From Coriobacteriales bacterium (GTDB lineage: Bacteria; Actinomycetota; Coriobacteriia; Coriobacteriales; UBA8131), in NCBI GenBank assembly GCA_031264075.1, contig JAISEO010000089.1, positions 1 through 32,289 on the forward strand: DNA of 32,289 nt, read 5' to 3'. The translations under genes were made by a program, and so were the position numbers. This document shows positions 6,915-14,732 of the stretch, piece after piece (position 1 is the first letter of the stretch; each line of letters opens with the position of its first letter). Below the pieces are notes generated by a model. It did not search any database. It worked only from the letters and a program-made list of their open reading frames with translations, and had not been told where the DNA came from.

Positions 6915-8186
6915 ATGCAAAAAGCCTCCACTAAAAGAATGTCCCTGCTCATCGTCTGTGCCCTGCTCACTGCCACAGGAGTTGGCGTATGGATCTACCA
7001 GATCACGCAGGGCCTGGCCATTACCGGTATGAACAACGGTAGCTCCTGGGGCCTGTACATCGCCTGCTTCATGTTCTTTGTAGGGTTGTCGGCCGGCGGC
7101 CTTATCGTGGCTTCTTCCGCCTCGGTCTTTGGTGTCAGGGACTTCAAGAAGGTCTCCCGGCCGGCCGTGCTGCTCTCGACGGTCTGCATCATCGCCGCGG
7201 CCGCCTTCATCCTCATAGACCTCGGTGGCATACAGCGCGTCTTCAACCTCATCATCCACCCCAACCTCACGTCTCCCCTGATGTGGGACGTCATCGTCAT
7301 CTCGGTCTACCTGCTCATCAACCTCGTCTATCTGGTGCTGCTCAGAAAGCCGGACGAACAGCGCAGTGCGCGGGCCTTGGCTATCACCTCCCGCTTTGCG
7401 CTGCCCGTCGCTATTCTCGTTCACAGCGTTACCGCATGGATATTTGGCCTTGAGATTGCCAAGGCTGGCTGGTATTCCGCCATTATGGCACCGCTGTTTG
7501 TTTCGTCCGCGCTCGATTCCGGGCTGGCGCTGCTGCTCGTCGTGCTCGTCGTGCTCAACGCCGCGCGTCTCTTTGAAACCAGCAGAAAGCTCATCGCCTC
7601 GCTCGCGGGGCTTCTGGCGGTCTTCATAGCCGTTGATGCCTTCATGGTGCTGAGCGAGATTATTACCATGGCCTACCCTGGCGCACCGGAGGAAGCCTTT
7701 GTCCTCGCAGAGCTTACCCGCGGAACCATGGCACCCTGGTTCTGGTTTCAGGTTATCGGCGGGCTTGTCGTACCCTTCCTGCTTCTCGTGTTCTCCCGGC
7801 TTCGCGAAAAGACCCCCGTGGTGGTAGTGGCCTCAACGCTCGTCGTGCTCGGCGTGTTCTGCAAGCGCATCTGGCTCCTGCTCACCTCGTTTATCGAGTT
7901 CAATGTCTCGGGAGCGCCCGGCCTTGCCTTTGGAAGGGCCGAACGCACGGCAACCGAGACCTGGACGCTCGTGGGCACCTATTCCCCCACCTGGGCGGAA
8001 CTGCTCATCACCCTGGGCGTTCTGGCGCTGGCTGTGCTTGTCTACACGCTCCTGGCGCCGAGGCTGTTTGGCACCCTCCCAACTCACGCGTTGCACGACG
8101 ATGACAGCACGGAGCGTCACGCACGCGCCGATGTCCTGCTGGATGGGCCGCAAGCAGCTGCCGGAACCCAAGCCGAGGTCGGGTAG
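6915..8186 (+). CDS. NrfD/PsrC-family membrane anchor subunit
   Basis: 423 aa with about ten hydrophobic segments. Segments such as WGLYIACFMFFVGLSAGGLI, MWDVIVISVYLLINLVYLVL and SVTAWIFGLEIAKAGWYSAI are typical of NrfD/PsrC proteins, including the WG...G..AGG first-core helix and the conserved histidine-serine-tryptophan region. It should oxidise menaquinol and hand electrons to the Fe-S subunit. The start ATG is preceded by GGGAGAGGA, 16 nt after the Fe-S gene. The last 40 residues are hydrophilic, probably a cytoplasmic tail. It is clearly different from the NrfD-like protein at 1204-2127, which is shorter and lies in another operon. Confidence 0.88.
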   Translation: MQKASTKRMSLLIVCALLTATGVGVWIYQITQGLAITGMNNGSSWGLYIACFMFFVGLSAGGLIVASSASVFGVRDFKKVSRPAVLLSTVCIIAAAAFILIDLGGIQRVFNLIIHPNLTSPLMWDVIVISVYLLINLVYLVLLRKPDEQRSARALAITSRFALPVAILVHSVTAWIFGLEIAKAGWYSAIMAPLFVSSALDSGLALLLVVLVVLNAARLFETSRKLIASLAGLLAVFIAVDAFMVLSEIITMAYPGAPEEAFVLAELTRGTMAPWFWFQVIGGLVVPFLLLVFSRLREKTPVVVVASTLVVLGVFCKRIWLLLTSFIEFNVSGAPGLAFGRAERTATETWTLVGTYSPTWAELLITLGVLALAVLVYTLLAPRLFGTLPTHALHDDDSTERHARADVLLDGPQAAAGTQAEVG

Positions 8187-8192
8187 CCCAGC

Positions 8193-9134
8193 ATGTCCAT
8201 GGACTGGAACAACATCTGGCAGAGCTACAGCAGACTGTACAGCTTCTTTGGCAACAGCCTGTTGAGCATCATGACTCCGGAGACCTCTGTTGGCCTGGAT
8301 CCCGCCTTTTGGCGGGGCTTTCCTCTGGAGGGGGAGGCCAACAGCCACCTGGCCGCCGGACTGTCCGGTCTCATCGCCTGCACCGAACACCTGGGCGAGC
8401 TTGACCCGGATACGGCGCTTGAACGCGTGGGCGTGGAATACACCCGCCTGTTCCTTGGCCCCGGCAAACCTGCGGCACCCCCGTGGGAGACGCTCTATCG
8501 CGAGGGTGGCACCGTGCTCTTTGGCGAGCCGACCAGAAAGATGCGGCAGCTCTTCGCCGAGGAAGGCCTCCGGGCGAGCGCCGACAGCCATCAGTTTGAG
8601 GATCACCTCGGCTTTGAGCTTCTGTATCTGGGGGTGAGGAGTGCCCTGTTTGCGGACAGCCCTCCCCCGCCGGATACCGTGGCTCAGACGCTCGCGTTCA
8701 TCAGAGAGCATCCCCTGGGCTTTATCGGCGAGCTGCACGCTCAGGCAGCAAGCGCAGGCGTCATCGGCTACTACCCCGCGCTCCTCGAGCTTATCTGGGG
8801 CTTTCTCATCCTGAACGTTGAACTCCTGGAGGAATGGCAGGGGGACGGGGGACGGGGGACGGGGCCCTCTTTAACAGCGTGGGACAGCAGGGACGGGGCT
8901 GGTGTCCCACCGGTTTTACCGTGTAGGCACTCTTCTTCTGTGATCGGTGAAGGTGGGACGCCAGCCCCGTCCCTGCTGTCCCAGAAGAATGGAAGGATCC
9001 GTCTCTGCAAGAAACAGTCTCCGCGTAATGGTATGATGTCTTGTCATGCCAAAGACTTTGAAAGCATCCCTCCTGATCGGATTCGCGGGCGCCCTGTACG
9101 GCGTGATGCTGACGGTCATGCAGATTGCAAATAA
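8193..9134 (+). CDS. TorD/DmsD-like redox-enzyme chaperone with repeat-encoded C-terminal extension
   Basis: The first 216 or so residues are a TorD-family chaperone: EYTRLFLGPGKPAAPPWETLY (residues 82-102) and FEDHLGFELLYLG (about 135-147) are the conserved patches. TorD proteins bind the Tat signal of their partner and hold it for Mo-cofactor insertion; the partner here is surely the catalytic subunit of the same operon. The family is normally about 200-220 aa, but this frame runs to 313 aa. After EEWQ (residue 216, near 8840) the sequence is encoded by GGGGGAC tandem units and a dispersed inverted repeat, then runs 89 nt into the EamA gene in another frame. The native stop was probably lost when the repeat inserted. 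A sequencing error could also explain it. Confidence 0.85.
   Translation: MSMDWNNIWQSYSRLYSFFGNSLLSIMTPETSVGLDPAFWRGFPLEGEANSHLAAGLSGLIACTEHLGELDPDTALERVGVEYTRLFLGPGKPAAPPWETLYREGGTVLFGEPTRKMRQLFAEEGLRASADSHQFEDHLGFELLYLGVRSALFADSPPPPDTVAQTLAFIREHPLGFIGELHAQAASAGVIGYYPALLELIWGFLILNVELLEEWQGDGGRGTGPSLTAWDSRDGAGVPPVLPCRHSSSVIGEGGTPAPSLLSQKNGRIRLCKKQSPRNGMMSCHAKDFESIPPDRIRGRPVRRDADGHADCK
8838..8982. repeat. GGGAC-type dispersed inverted repeat, copy A
   Basis: Three tandem GGGGGAC units (about 8840-8862) precede a long inverted repeat with arms at 8881-8911 and 8952-8982. The arms match at 30 of 31 positions, starting GGGACAGCAGGGACGGGG; the single difference is a U:G pair on the + strand. The loop is 40 nt. 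The same arm sequence recurs at 10794-10827. This is a stable cruciform or transcript hairpin between the TorD core and the EamA gene. Confidence 0.8.
9032..9037 (+). promoter_or_regulatory. TATGAT -10 box giving a possibly leaderless EamA transcript
   Basis: TATGAT ends 8 nt before ATG 9046, and no ribosome binding site is visible upstream of that start. A transcript beginning about 7 nt after the box would start at or near the ATG. No good -35 element is seen; CTGCAA at 9005-9010 is too far away (21 bp). Confidence 0.35.
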
Positions 9135-9945
9135 TCACGGCTATCTGCGCGTTGACCTCATGGCATGCCAGTTCCTGTTCTCCGCGGCCGTCTTCTTCGT
9201 CGCCATCCTCGTTAAGTATCGAAGCGTGCGCCTGAAGGGCACACAGCGGTTGAAGCTGCTGCTCATCGGGCTCTTTGGCTTTGGGACGAACTTCTGCATG
9301 TACGAGACGGTCGCCCTCTCCAGTTCCTCCTTTGCGGTGACCATGCTCTTCCAATACATATGGATGGGCATAGTCTTCGATGCCCTGGTGACGAAGAAGG
9401 TGCCCCCCTGGTATATGATACTCGCCGTGGTGCTGGTGTTTGTGGGAACACCCCTGGCCGCCGGCCTGTTTGACGCCGAGCACAGCATCAATCCCCTGAG
9501 TTTGTTGACGGGGCTCGGGGCCTCGACCTCGTATACGGGCATGCTCTGGACCTCCGCGAGGCTGGAGACCAAGGTCTCGCCGGTTATCCGCACCTTCTAT
9601 TTCTCCGCCGCCCAGGCCTCCGTCGCGATTCTGATAGCGCCGCAGACCTTCATCGTCTCCGTCATCGATCCGGGGGTGTGGCTCTACGCCATCCCGCTCG
9701 GACTCACCACGGCAGTTGTTCCCACCTTTCTCGTCATGAGGAACGCGCCCAAGGTGCCCGTGGGCATCACCACGATCATGACCGGCATGGAACTGCCCTC
9801 CACCATCGTGCTCAGCGCGCTCGTGTTGCAGCAGGCGCACAGTGCCGTGGTCGTTGTAGGCGTTGTGTTGATCTGCCTGGGCATCGTCGTCGCCAACAAA
9901 GACGGCATAGACGAACTGCGCAGGCCCCGGCAGTCAAGGGGGTAA
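9046..9945 (+). CDS. EamA/DMT-superfamily transporter
   Basis: 299 aa with about ten hydrophobic helices in two halves of five, the layout of EamA-domain drug/metabolite transporters. Segments include SLLIGFAGALYGVMLTVMQI at the N-terminus, ETVALSSSSFAVTMLFQYIW in helix 3-4 and PLGLTTAVVPTFLVMRNAPK in the second half. Such proteins export or import small metabolites across the inner membrane; the substrate cannot be deduced. It has its own apparent -10 box and no ribosome binding site. The repeat separates it from the molybdoenzyme operon, so it may not belong to that pathway. It ends 15 nt from the convergent mazF stop. Confidence 0.85.
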   Translation: MPKTLKASLLIGFAGALYGVMLTVMQIANNHGYLRVDLMACQFLFSAAVFFVAILVKYRSVRLKGTQRLKLLLIGLFGFGTNFCMYETVALSSSSFAVTMLFQYIWMGIVFDALVTKKVPPWYMILAVVLVFVGTPLAAGLFDAEHSINPLSLLTGLGASTSYTGMLWTSARLETKVSPVIRTFYFSAAQASVAILIAPQTFIVSVIDPGVWLYAIPLGLTTAVVPTFLVMRNAPKVPVGITTIMTGMELPSTIVLSALVLQQAHSAVVVVGVVLICLGIVVANKDGIDELRRPRQSRG

Positions 9946-9960
9946 GCAGACCCAGCCCGA

Positions 9961-10314
9961 CTACGACAGGCCAACAACTGTTGCAACGCGAATCATGACT
10001 TCTTCCATTGTCAAATCGTCCAGTATCCCGGTAAGTTTAAGCGCCCCTTGTTGCTCACGAGCACCAAGATCAATGGCACGAAGCGCCTCACACTGAACAT
10101 AGCCCCGCACAGGATTTCCGTCTCGGATGCGGACGTGTAGCGGATAGTGGTTATTCGTTGAGGTAATCGGTGCGACCAGAGTAAGGGCAGACATATTGTT
10201 GATACGCCAGGGACTGATAACCACGGCATAATGCCTACCAGCGGGTTCATGGCATTTTGATGGGTCGAAATTGATGCTGATAATGTCTCCCTGCTCACAG
10301 ATCACCCTGACCAC
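9961..10314 (-). CDS. mazF: MazF/PemK-like mRNA interferase toxin
   Basis: 117 aa. GDIISINFDPSKCHEPAGRH followed by YAVVISP and LTLVAPITS is the canonical MazF/PemK beta-barrel core; members cut mRNA at short sequence motifs when free of antitoxin. The frame begins at GTG 10314, overlapping mazE by 13 nt. GTG 10305 would give a 4-nt GTGA overlap and an N-terminus (ICEQGDIISINFDP) closer to typical family starts, so the true start may be there. Expression should be coupled to mazE. No truncation is visible, so the toxin is probably intact. Confidence 0.88.
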   Translation of the reverse strand: MVRVICEQGDIISINFDPSKCHEPAGRHYAVVISPWRINNMSALTLVAPITSTNNHYPLHVRIRDGNPVRGYVQCEALRAIDLGAREQQGALKLTGILDDLTMEEVMIRVATVVGLS

Positions 10315-10589
10315 GCATCCAATTCTTTGCCCATCAAGTCATCATTTGGCCAGGCGTCGCGGTTGTCAAGGCGGCCACCTTCATAACCCTTAAAAAGTTC
10401 TTCAAAAGTAACAAGCCTTGAAGGGATGGTTCGCCTATGGGCTTTACTACGGGGAACGATCTCCAAATGTCCGCTTTGGTTGACCTCAACTTCAATCAGA
10501 TCACCTTGTTTGAGTCCAACCAGCCGTAGTTTTTCTTTGGGCAACCTTACGGCACAGCTGTTTCCCCACTGTGCAATTGGCGTAGACAT
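10302..10589 (-). CDS. mazE: MazE-like antitoxin (AbrB/SpoVT fold)
   Basis: 95 aa. STPIAQWGNSCAVRLPKEKL followed by GDLIEVEVNQSGHLEIVP is the MazE DNA-binding swapped-hairpin domain (residues 1-48); the acidic, disordered tail (RLDNRDAWPNDD) is where MazE wraps around MazF. ATG 10589 is preferred over longer readings because AGGA at 10596-10599 lies 6 nt upstream and the family normally begins right before this motif. The open frame extends 80 codons further into the GGGAC repeat and is not expected to be translated. MazE-MazF normally represses its own promoter. Confidence 0.87.
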   Translation of the reverse strand: MSTPIAQWGNSCAVRLPKEKLRLVGLKQGDLIEVEVNQSGHLEIVPRSKAHRRTIPSRLVTFEELFKGYEGGRLDNRDAWPNDDLMGKELDAWSG

Positions 10590-10635
10590 TGGCATTCCTA
10601 TCGTTCGCAGTTTCGTTTCTACAGTTTCTACTTGT

Positions 10636-10664
10636 AGTATATACATTAGAGTCTTGCCGTGCAA
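10636..10664 (-). promoter_or_regulatory. mazEF promoter
   Basis: On the minus strand, TTGCAC (10659-10664) and TATACT (10636-10641) are separated by exactly 17 bp; the start would be near 10629, about 40 nt before mazE. Downstream on the same strand are the direct repeat GTAGAAAC-T-GTAGAAAC and the inverted CTAC-AA-GTAG, plausible sites for MazE-MazF autoregulation. Confidence 0.6.
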
Positions 10665-10683
10665 GGCATCAGCACATTGGGAC

Positions 10684-10829
10684 AGTGGGGAGTGGGTGGG
10701 GAGTGGGGACGGGGCTACTGTCCCACTCTTACAGGGATATTTCCGAAAGACTTGCATATCCGGCAGGTCTTTCTTCTTTTTTGCGTCGAAACCGGTGGGA
10801 CACCAGCCCCGTCCCTGCTGTCCCACCAA
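10684..10829. repeat. GGGAC-type dispersed inverted repeat, copy B
   Basis: The left side holds imperfect tandem GTGGGGA units and then GGGGACGGGGCTACTGTCCCAC. The right side (10794-10827) is nearly identical to the right arm of copy A and folds on itself, with GGTGGGAC at its start and GTCCCACC at its end. The intervening 70 nt differ from copy A. It ends just before the acyl-CoA ligase stop codon, so on the minus strand it may act as a terminator hairpin and separate the ligase from mazEF. Confidence 0.75.
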
Positions 10830-12524
10830 CTAGGCAGACGCACGCTCCTCTACCAGCTCCGCGGCCAGCTCGCGGAGTTTGAATTTCTGCACCTTCTTGG
10901 AGGTGGTCTCGGGGAACTCGTCCACGAAGAAGACGTGTTTGGGCACCTTGTAGCGGGCCATCTGCTTGATCATCGTCTCGCGGATGCCTTCCTCGCTGAG
11001 GGTGAAGCCCTCGCGTTGCTTGACAAAGGCCACGACGATCTCACCGTACTTCTCGTCGGGCGCTCCTACCACCTGGGCATCCAGCACACCGGGTATCGAG
11101 AGCATGAAGTTCTCCACCTCGAGCGGGTAGATGTTCTCGCCGCCGCGGATTATCATGTCCTTGATGCGGCCGGTGATGCTGTAGTAGCCGTCCTCATCAT
11201 AGGAGCCCAGGTCGCCCGAGTGCAAGAAGCCGTCCGCGTCGATGGCCTTCTCCGTGGCCTCAGGCATTTTGTAGTAGCCCTTCATGACGTTATAGCCCTT
11301 GCAGCAGATCTCGCCCTTCTCGCCGGGGCCGCAGAGGTGGCCGTCTTCCGGGTCGATGACGCGCACCTCCACGGGCGGATGCTTGCGTCCCACCGTATGC
11401 TGCTTATGCCAGTCATCGTCGTCGGCACGGGTCTGGGTAAACACCGGGCTGGTCTCGGTGAGGCCGTAACAGTTGGTCATCTCGGTCATGTGCATGCGTT
11501 CCATGGCCTCCCGCGTCACCTCCGGTGGCACGGCGGCGCCCGCGATGATGCCGGTACGGAGGCTCGCGAGGTCAAACTCCTCAAACAGCGGATGATTGAG
11601 CTCGGCGATGTACATCGTGGGCACACCGTAGAGCGCTGTGGCGCGCTCCTTGCTCACCGCCTCCAGCACCATGAGCGCGTCAAACTCCTCTACCACCACC
11701 ATCGTCGCGCGGTGGGTCAACACGGCCATCACGCCCAGCACACAGCCAAAGCAGTGGAAGAAGGGCACGGGCAGGCACACACGGTCAGCTGCCGCGAGCC
11801 TCTGGTTCTCGCCGATATAGAAGCCGTTGTTGAGGATGTTGCGGTGCGTGAGCATGACCCCCTTGGGAAAGCCCGTCGTGCCGCTCGTATACTGCATGTT
11901 GACCACAGCGTTGTTGTCGAACTGCTCGGATGACGCAACCAGGACCTCGTCAGGCGTATGCGAGCCGAGGAGCAGCAACTCCGGCACGGTGAAGAAGCCG
12001 CGGTGCTTCTCCGGCCCCATATACACGAGGTTCTTGAGATACGGAAACTCCGGCGTGGTGAGATGGCCGCGCTCACAGCTGGCCGCCTCGGGGATGAGCT
12101 CGCGGATTATCTTGATATAGTCCACATCGCGCCAGGCGTCGATGATACACAGCGTGCACATATCGCTCTGCTTGAGCACGTAGTCGAGCTCGTGGCTCTT
12201 ATAGGCCGGGTTCATCGTTACGAGCACGATGCCCACCTTGGCCGTGGCAAACATGAAGGTGAGCCAGTCGGGGATATTGCGCGCCCAGACCCCGAGGTGA
12301 TCGCCCGGTTTCATGCCGATGGCCAAGAGACCCTTGGCGAGGTTGTCGGTGCGGATGTCAAAGTCCCGGTAGGTCCAGCGGAGCTGGCGGTCGGGGTAGA
12401 CGATGAACTCGTGGTCGGGTTCAACGGCTACCTGAGCCCTGAAATACGCACCGATGGTAGCTTCGCTGTGCAAGGGGTAATCCGGGCTCCCTGGTACAGG
12501 AGCCACAGCAGTGTTCTCAGTCAT
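10830..12524 (-). CDS. AMP-binding acyl-CoA ligase (fatty acyl-CoA synthetase-like)
   Basis: 564 aa, the usual length for this family. The P-loop-like adenylation motif [18 protein letters not shown] lies near residue 213, followed by VPFFHCFGC, the [10 protein letters not shown] core motif, and [10 protein letters not shown]...[22 protein letters not shown], which holds the catalytic-loop hinge. The C-terminal lysine motif is present near [13 protein letters not shown]. The enzyme activates a carboxylic acid as the acyl-AMP and transfers it to CoA in the cytoplasm. The chain length or aromatic nature of the substrate is not readable. It starts 9 nt after the XRE-cupin gene, so the two form an operon, and the regulator probably senses the substrate or product. 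Confidence 0.92.
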   Translation of the reverse strand: MTENTAVAPVPGSPDYPLHSEATIGAYFRAQVAVEPDHEFIVYPDRQLRWTYRDFDIRTDNLAKGLLAIGMKPGDHLGVWARNIPDWLTFMFATAKVGIVLVTMNPAYKSHELDYVLKQSDMCTLCIIDAWRDVDYIKIIRELIPEAASCERGHLTTPEFPYLKNLVYMGPEKHRGFFTVPELLLLGSHTPDEVLVASSEQFDNNAVVNMQYTSGTTGFPKGVMLTHRNILNNGFYIGENQRLAAADRVCLPVPFFHCFGCVLGVMAVLTHRATMVVVEEFDALMVLEAVSKERATALYGVPTMYIAELNHPLFEEFDLASLRTGIIAGAAVPPEVTREAMERMHMTEMTNCYGLTETSPVFTQTRADDDDWHKQHTVGRKHPPVEVRVIDPEDGHLCGPGEKGEICCKGYNVMKGYYKMPEATEKAIDADGFLHSGDLGSYDEDGYYSITGRIKDMIIRGGENIYPLEVENFMLSIPGVLDAQVVGAPDEKYGEIVVAFVKQREGFTLSEEGIRETMIKQMARYKVPKHVFFVDEFPETTSKKVQKFKLRELAAELVEERASA

Positions 12525-12533
12525 GGGAGCCTC

Positions 12534-13175
12534 CTAAACGGGAGTATAGACGCAGGCGACGAACCGGGCTGGCTGGCCCCTGTGCGAGCGCACCTGATGC
12601 GGAACGATGGAGTCGTAATAGAGCGAGTCGCCCGGCTCCAGCACGTAGAGGTCCTTGCCGTAGGCTATCTCCAGCGGCCCTTCCAGCGCGTAGAGCCACT
12701 CCTCGCCCTCATGGGCGCTCAGCGTGTGCTCCAACTCCGCGGAGGGCTCCAGCGTGATGAAGAAGGGCTCCATATGACGCGAGGCCTTGCCTTCGGCCAG
12801 GGCCGCAAAGCTCAACTCGCCGGCATCGCTGTGGGTCTCGAGGCCCTTGAGCCGGGTGGTATTCCTATAGTCGCTGGCTCGGGTAAACACGGGGCCGAGG
12901 TTCTCATCGTCGTCGAGCAGGGTGCCGAGGCGTACGCCCAGGGCCCGGGTTATCTTGATGAGGGGAGCGAGGGAGGGAGCCAGCGCGCCGGCCTCCAGGT
13001 CGTGGATGACGGCCACCTCGCAGCCACAACGCTCAGCAAGCGCTTCGGGCGACAGCAGCAGAGCCTCCCTGAGTTCCGTTATTTTGGCGCCAATGCTGGC
13101 ACCTTCCGCTCCTGTGTCCGTGCTGGCCGTGGCGGAAGCCGCCGTGGCCTGCGTGGACTCTTCAGTCGTGCTCAT
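12534..13175 (-). CDS. XRE-family regulator with C-terminal cupin domain
   Basis: 213 aa. A low-complexity Thr/Ala/Ser stretch (residues 1-28) leads into a helix-turn-helix (IGAKITELREALLLSPEALA...VAVIHDLEAGALAPSL, about 29-85) and then a cupin_2 barrel (SAHEGEEWLYALEGPLEIAY...LEPGDSLYYDSIVPHQVRSH, about 140-213). The cupin binds a small ligand, often a carboxylate, and modulates DNA binding. Metal-type residues are present (the His and Glu of HEGEEW, and the His of PHQV). ATG 13175 is chosen because AGGCAGGTG lies upstream at suitable spacing; the frame is open further but without family similarity. Pairing with an acyl-CoA ligase suggests control of that gene. Confidence 0.88.
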   Translation of the reverse strand: MSTTEESTQATAASATASTDTGAEGASIGAKITELREALLLSPEALAERCGCEVAVIHDLEAGALAPSLAPLIKITRALGVRLGTLLDDDENLGPVFTRASDYRNTTRLKGLETHSDAGELSFAALAEGKASRHMEPFFITLEPSAELEHTLSAHEGEEWLYALEGPLEIAYGKDLYVLEPGDSLYYDSIVPHQVRSHRGQPARFVACVYTPV

Positions 13176-13258
13176 AACTATCACCTGCCTTGAGATCTCG
13201 ACCCATCCCTGGGTGCCTGTCCAGCTGCCAGCCCTGTGCCCGCAGCCTGTCTGCCGTC

Positions 13259-13278
13259 TGCTCGCAAGCTCGCGAGCA
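13259..13278. other. Small hairpin TGCTCGC/GCGAGCA in the XRE-cupin leader
   Basis: A perfect 7-bp stem (13259-13265 with 13272-13278) with a 6-nt loop lies between the long palindromic repeat and the regulator start. There is no U-tract after it in either direction, so it is not a standard terminator. It may be part of a structured leader or an operator. Confidence 0.4.
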
Positions 13279-13289
13279 AACGCAACTAA

Positions 13290-13450
13290 GGGAGACAATG
13301 ATCAATCATTGCACACCATCTTTCGGCCAGTTTGCACCAGCTCTGCCCGTGTGTATGACGCCATTACGCAAGTAGTGGCATCATACACCCGAATAGACCT
13401 GGCACAAACTGACTCGAAATCTGGCGCACAAGCATTAATCATTGTCTCCC
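13290..13450 (-). repeat. 161-bp full-length palindromic element, likely structured RNA on the minus strand
   Basis: Both ends read GGGAGACAATGAT inward, and the whole 161 bp folds back on itself with a short apical loop at TTGCG. Read on the minus strand, about 70 of 78 arm positions pair. Ten of those are G:U, whereas the + strand would turn these ten into A:C mismatches and rescue only two. A direct TAA flanks the element on each side (13287-13289, 13451-13453), as a short target duplication might. The partner copy at 1-115 preserves the fold with compensatory changes. On the minus strand the element ends 115 nt upstream of the XRE-cupin gene. It is an ERIC- or MITE-like element in form; I do not recognise its family. 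Confidence 0.8.
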
Positions 13451-13580
13451 TAATTCTACAACAGCTTTGCCGTGCAGGGGGCGTGAATTTACTGTGGTGA
13501 ATCGGAGTGTTGTTCTCACGGGCCAGACTTCGGACAGATCGGACGCGAAACATCAGACAAAGGATACCTTGGCGCCTCCC

Positions 13581-14732
13581 TCAGGCCTCATACGGCGGAT
13601 AGCTGTTGCCGAGCATCTCCCGTATCTCCTCTTCGGTGACGTTGTCCACCCAGTACACTACCTCGTAGAACTCCTTGGCAACCTTTACCATGTCTACGTC
13701 GTAGCGCTCGGGATACAGCATGTTGGCTATCCACTGCAGGCCCAGGAAACGGTTGACTGCCGGAGGCCGGTCCAGCCAGGCAAAGGGGTTCTCGGGCATG
13801 GTATAGACGCGTCCGGTCTTGACGGCCGTGATGGGTGCCCAGTTCTGATTGGTGCGAATGATGTTCTCCGAGCCGCCGCGGAACTCCTCGCTCCAGGCTA
13901 TTATCACCTCGGGATTCCAGGCCAGCACCTGTTCGAGCGAGACATCCGACATGCCGTAGGCCGTGCCTTCCACGTCGGCGACGATGTGAGCCCCTGCCAC
14001 GATGAACACCAGTGCGTGCTGGGCCGTGCTCGGTTCTGTCTGCAGACCCAGCGGCCCCTCGGCATAGTAGAGGTTTATCTTCTCTTCCTCGGGTATGTCG
14101 GACACTGCCTCTGTTACGCGGGCCAGTATGTCTTCGAGGTAGGCCGCAATTTCCTCGCCGCGCTGCTCGCGACCCATGCACTGGCCCAGCAGACGGTAGG
14201 CGTTGGAGACAACCTCAAAGGATCCGTCGATAAGTACCACCGGGATACCCGTGGCCTCCTGCAGCTCCTCCGCCTCCGAGCGATTCTGCTCGGTGAGCGC
14301 CACGGCACTGATGGAGAAGACTATCTGTATGCGCTGTTTGAGCAGCATCTCCCGGTCTATCCTGCCGCTCTCGCCGCTCAGCGTGCCCATGTTGGGCAGG
14401 TTCTCAATGCCAGCCGGCAGGTATTTCATCTTGTCGGGGCCGATGGTGGACGCGATGCCACCGAGGAGTTCGGGCGCCATCGAGAAGCAGTAAATCTGCG
14501 CCAGCGCGGAGGTAAAGTAGACCCGCTCCAGCCGGTCCGGCGTGGGGATGACGAGCTCTCTGCCCGTGTCGTCGATGATGGTCTGTTCGCCGAGTATGGC
14601 GGCGTCTGCGCCCACCTTGAGGGAATCGCATCCCGCGAGGTTGGCGAGCGTTGCGCCGGCGGCCAGTGTGACGGTACAGGCCGAGGCAAACTGGATGAAC
14701 GATCTGCGCGACATATCGCGATGTATTGTCAT
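13581..14732 (-). CDS. ABC-transporter solute-binding lipoprotein (TroA/BtuF/FhuD-type fold)
   Basis: 383 aa. The N-terminus has a twin-arginine motif (SRRSFIQFA) and a lipobox ending ANLAGC (Cys about 35), so it is probably a Tat-exported lipoprotein anchored outside the membrane. The rest fits periplasmic binding proteins of the iron-siderophore/haem/cobalamin class: IIDDTGRELVIPTPDRLERVYF is the typical first strand-loop, DREMLLKQRIQIVFSI and LEQVLAWNPEVIIAW are the paired 'L..L.P.lii' segments, and TGRVYTMPENPFAWLDRPPA is the second-lobe binding loop. No ATP-binding or permease gene is adjacent in the window. Start ATG 14732 follows AAGGAAAG. Confidence 0.85.
   Translation of the reverse strand: MTIHRDMSRRSFIQFASACTVTLAAGATLANLAGCDSLKVGADAAILGEQTIIDDTGRELVIPTPDRLERVYFTSALAQIYCFSMAPELLGGIASTIGPDKMKYLPAGIENLPNMGTLSGESGRIDREMLLKQRIQIVFSISAVALTEQNRSEAEELQEATGIPVVLIDGSFEVVSNAYRLLGQCMGREQRGEEIAAYLEDILARVTEAVSDIPEEEKINLYYAEGPLGLQTEPSTAQHALVFIVAGAHIVADVEGTAYGMSDVSLEQVLAWNPEVIIAWSEEFRGGSENIIRTNQNWAPITAVKTGRVYTMPENPFAWLDRPPAVNRFLGLQWIANMLYPERYDVDMVKVAKEFYEVVYWVDNVTEEEIREMLGNSYPPYEA

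Noticed and set aside
10590-10829. N-terminal 80-codon extension of MazE
   Set aside because: It runs through the GGGAC repeat and the mazE promoter; the MazE fold begins at codon 81, right behind a ribosome binding site.
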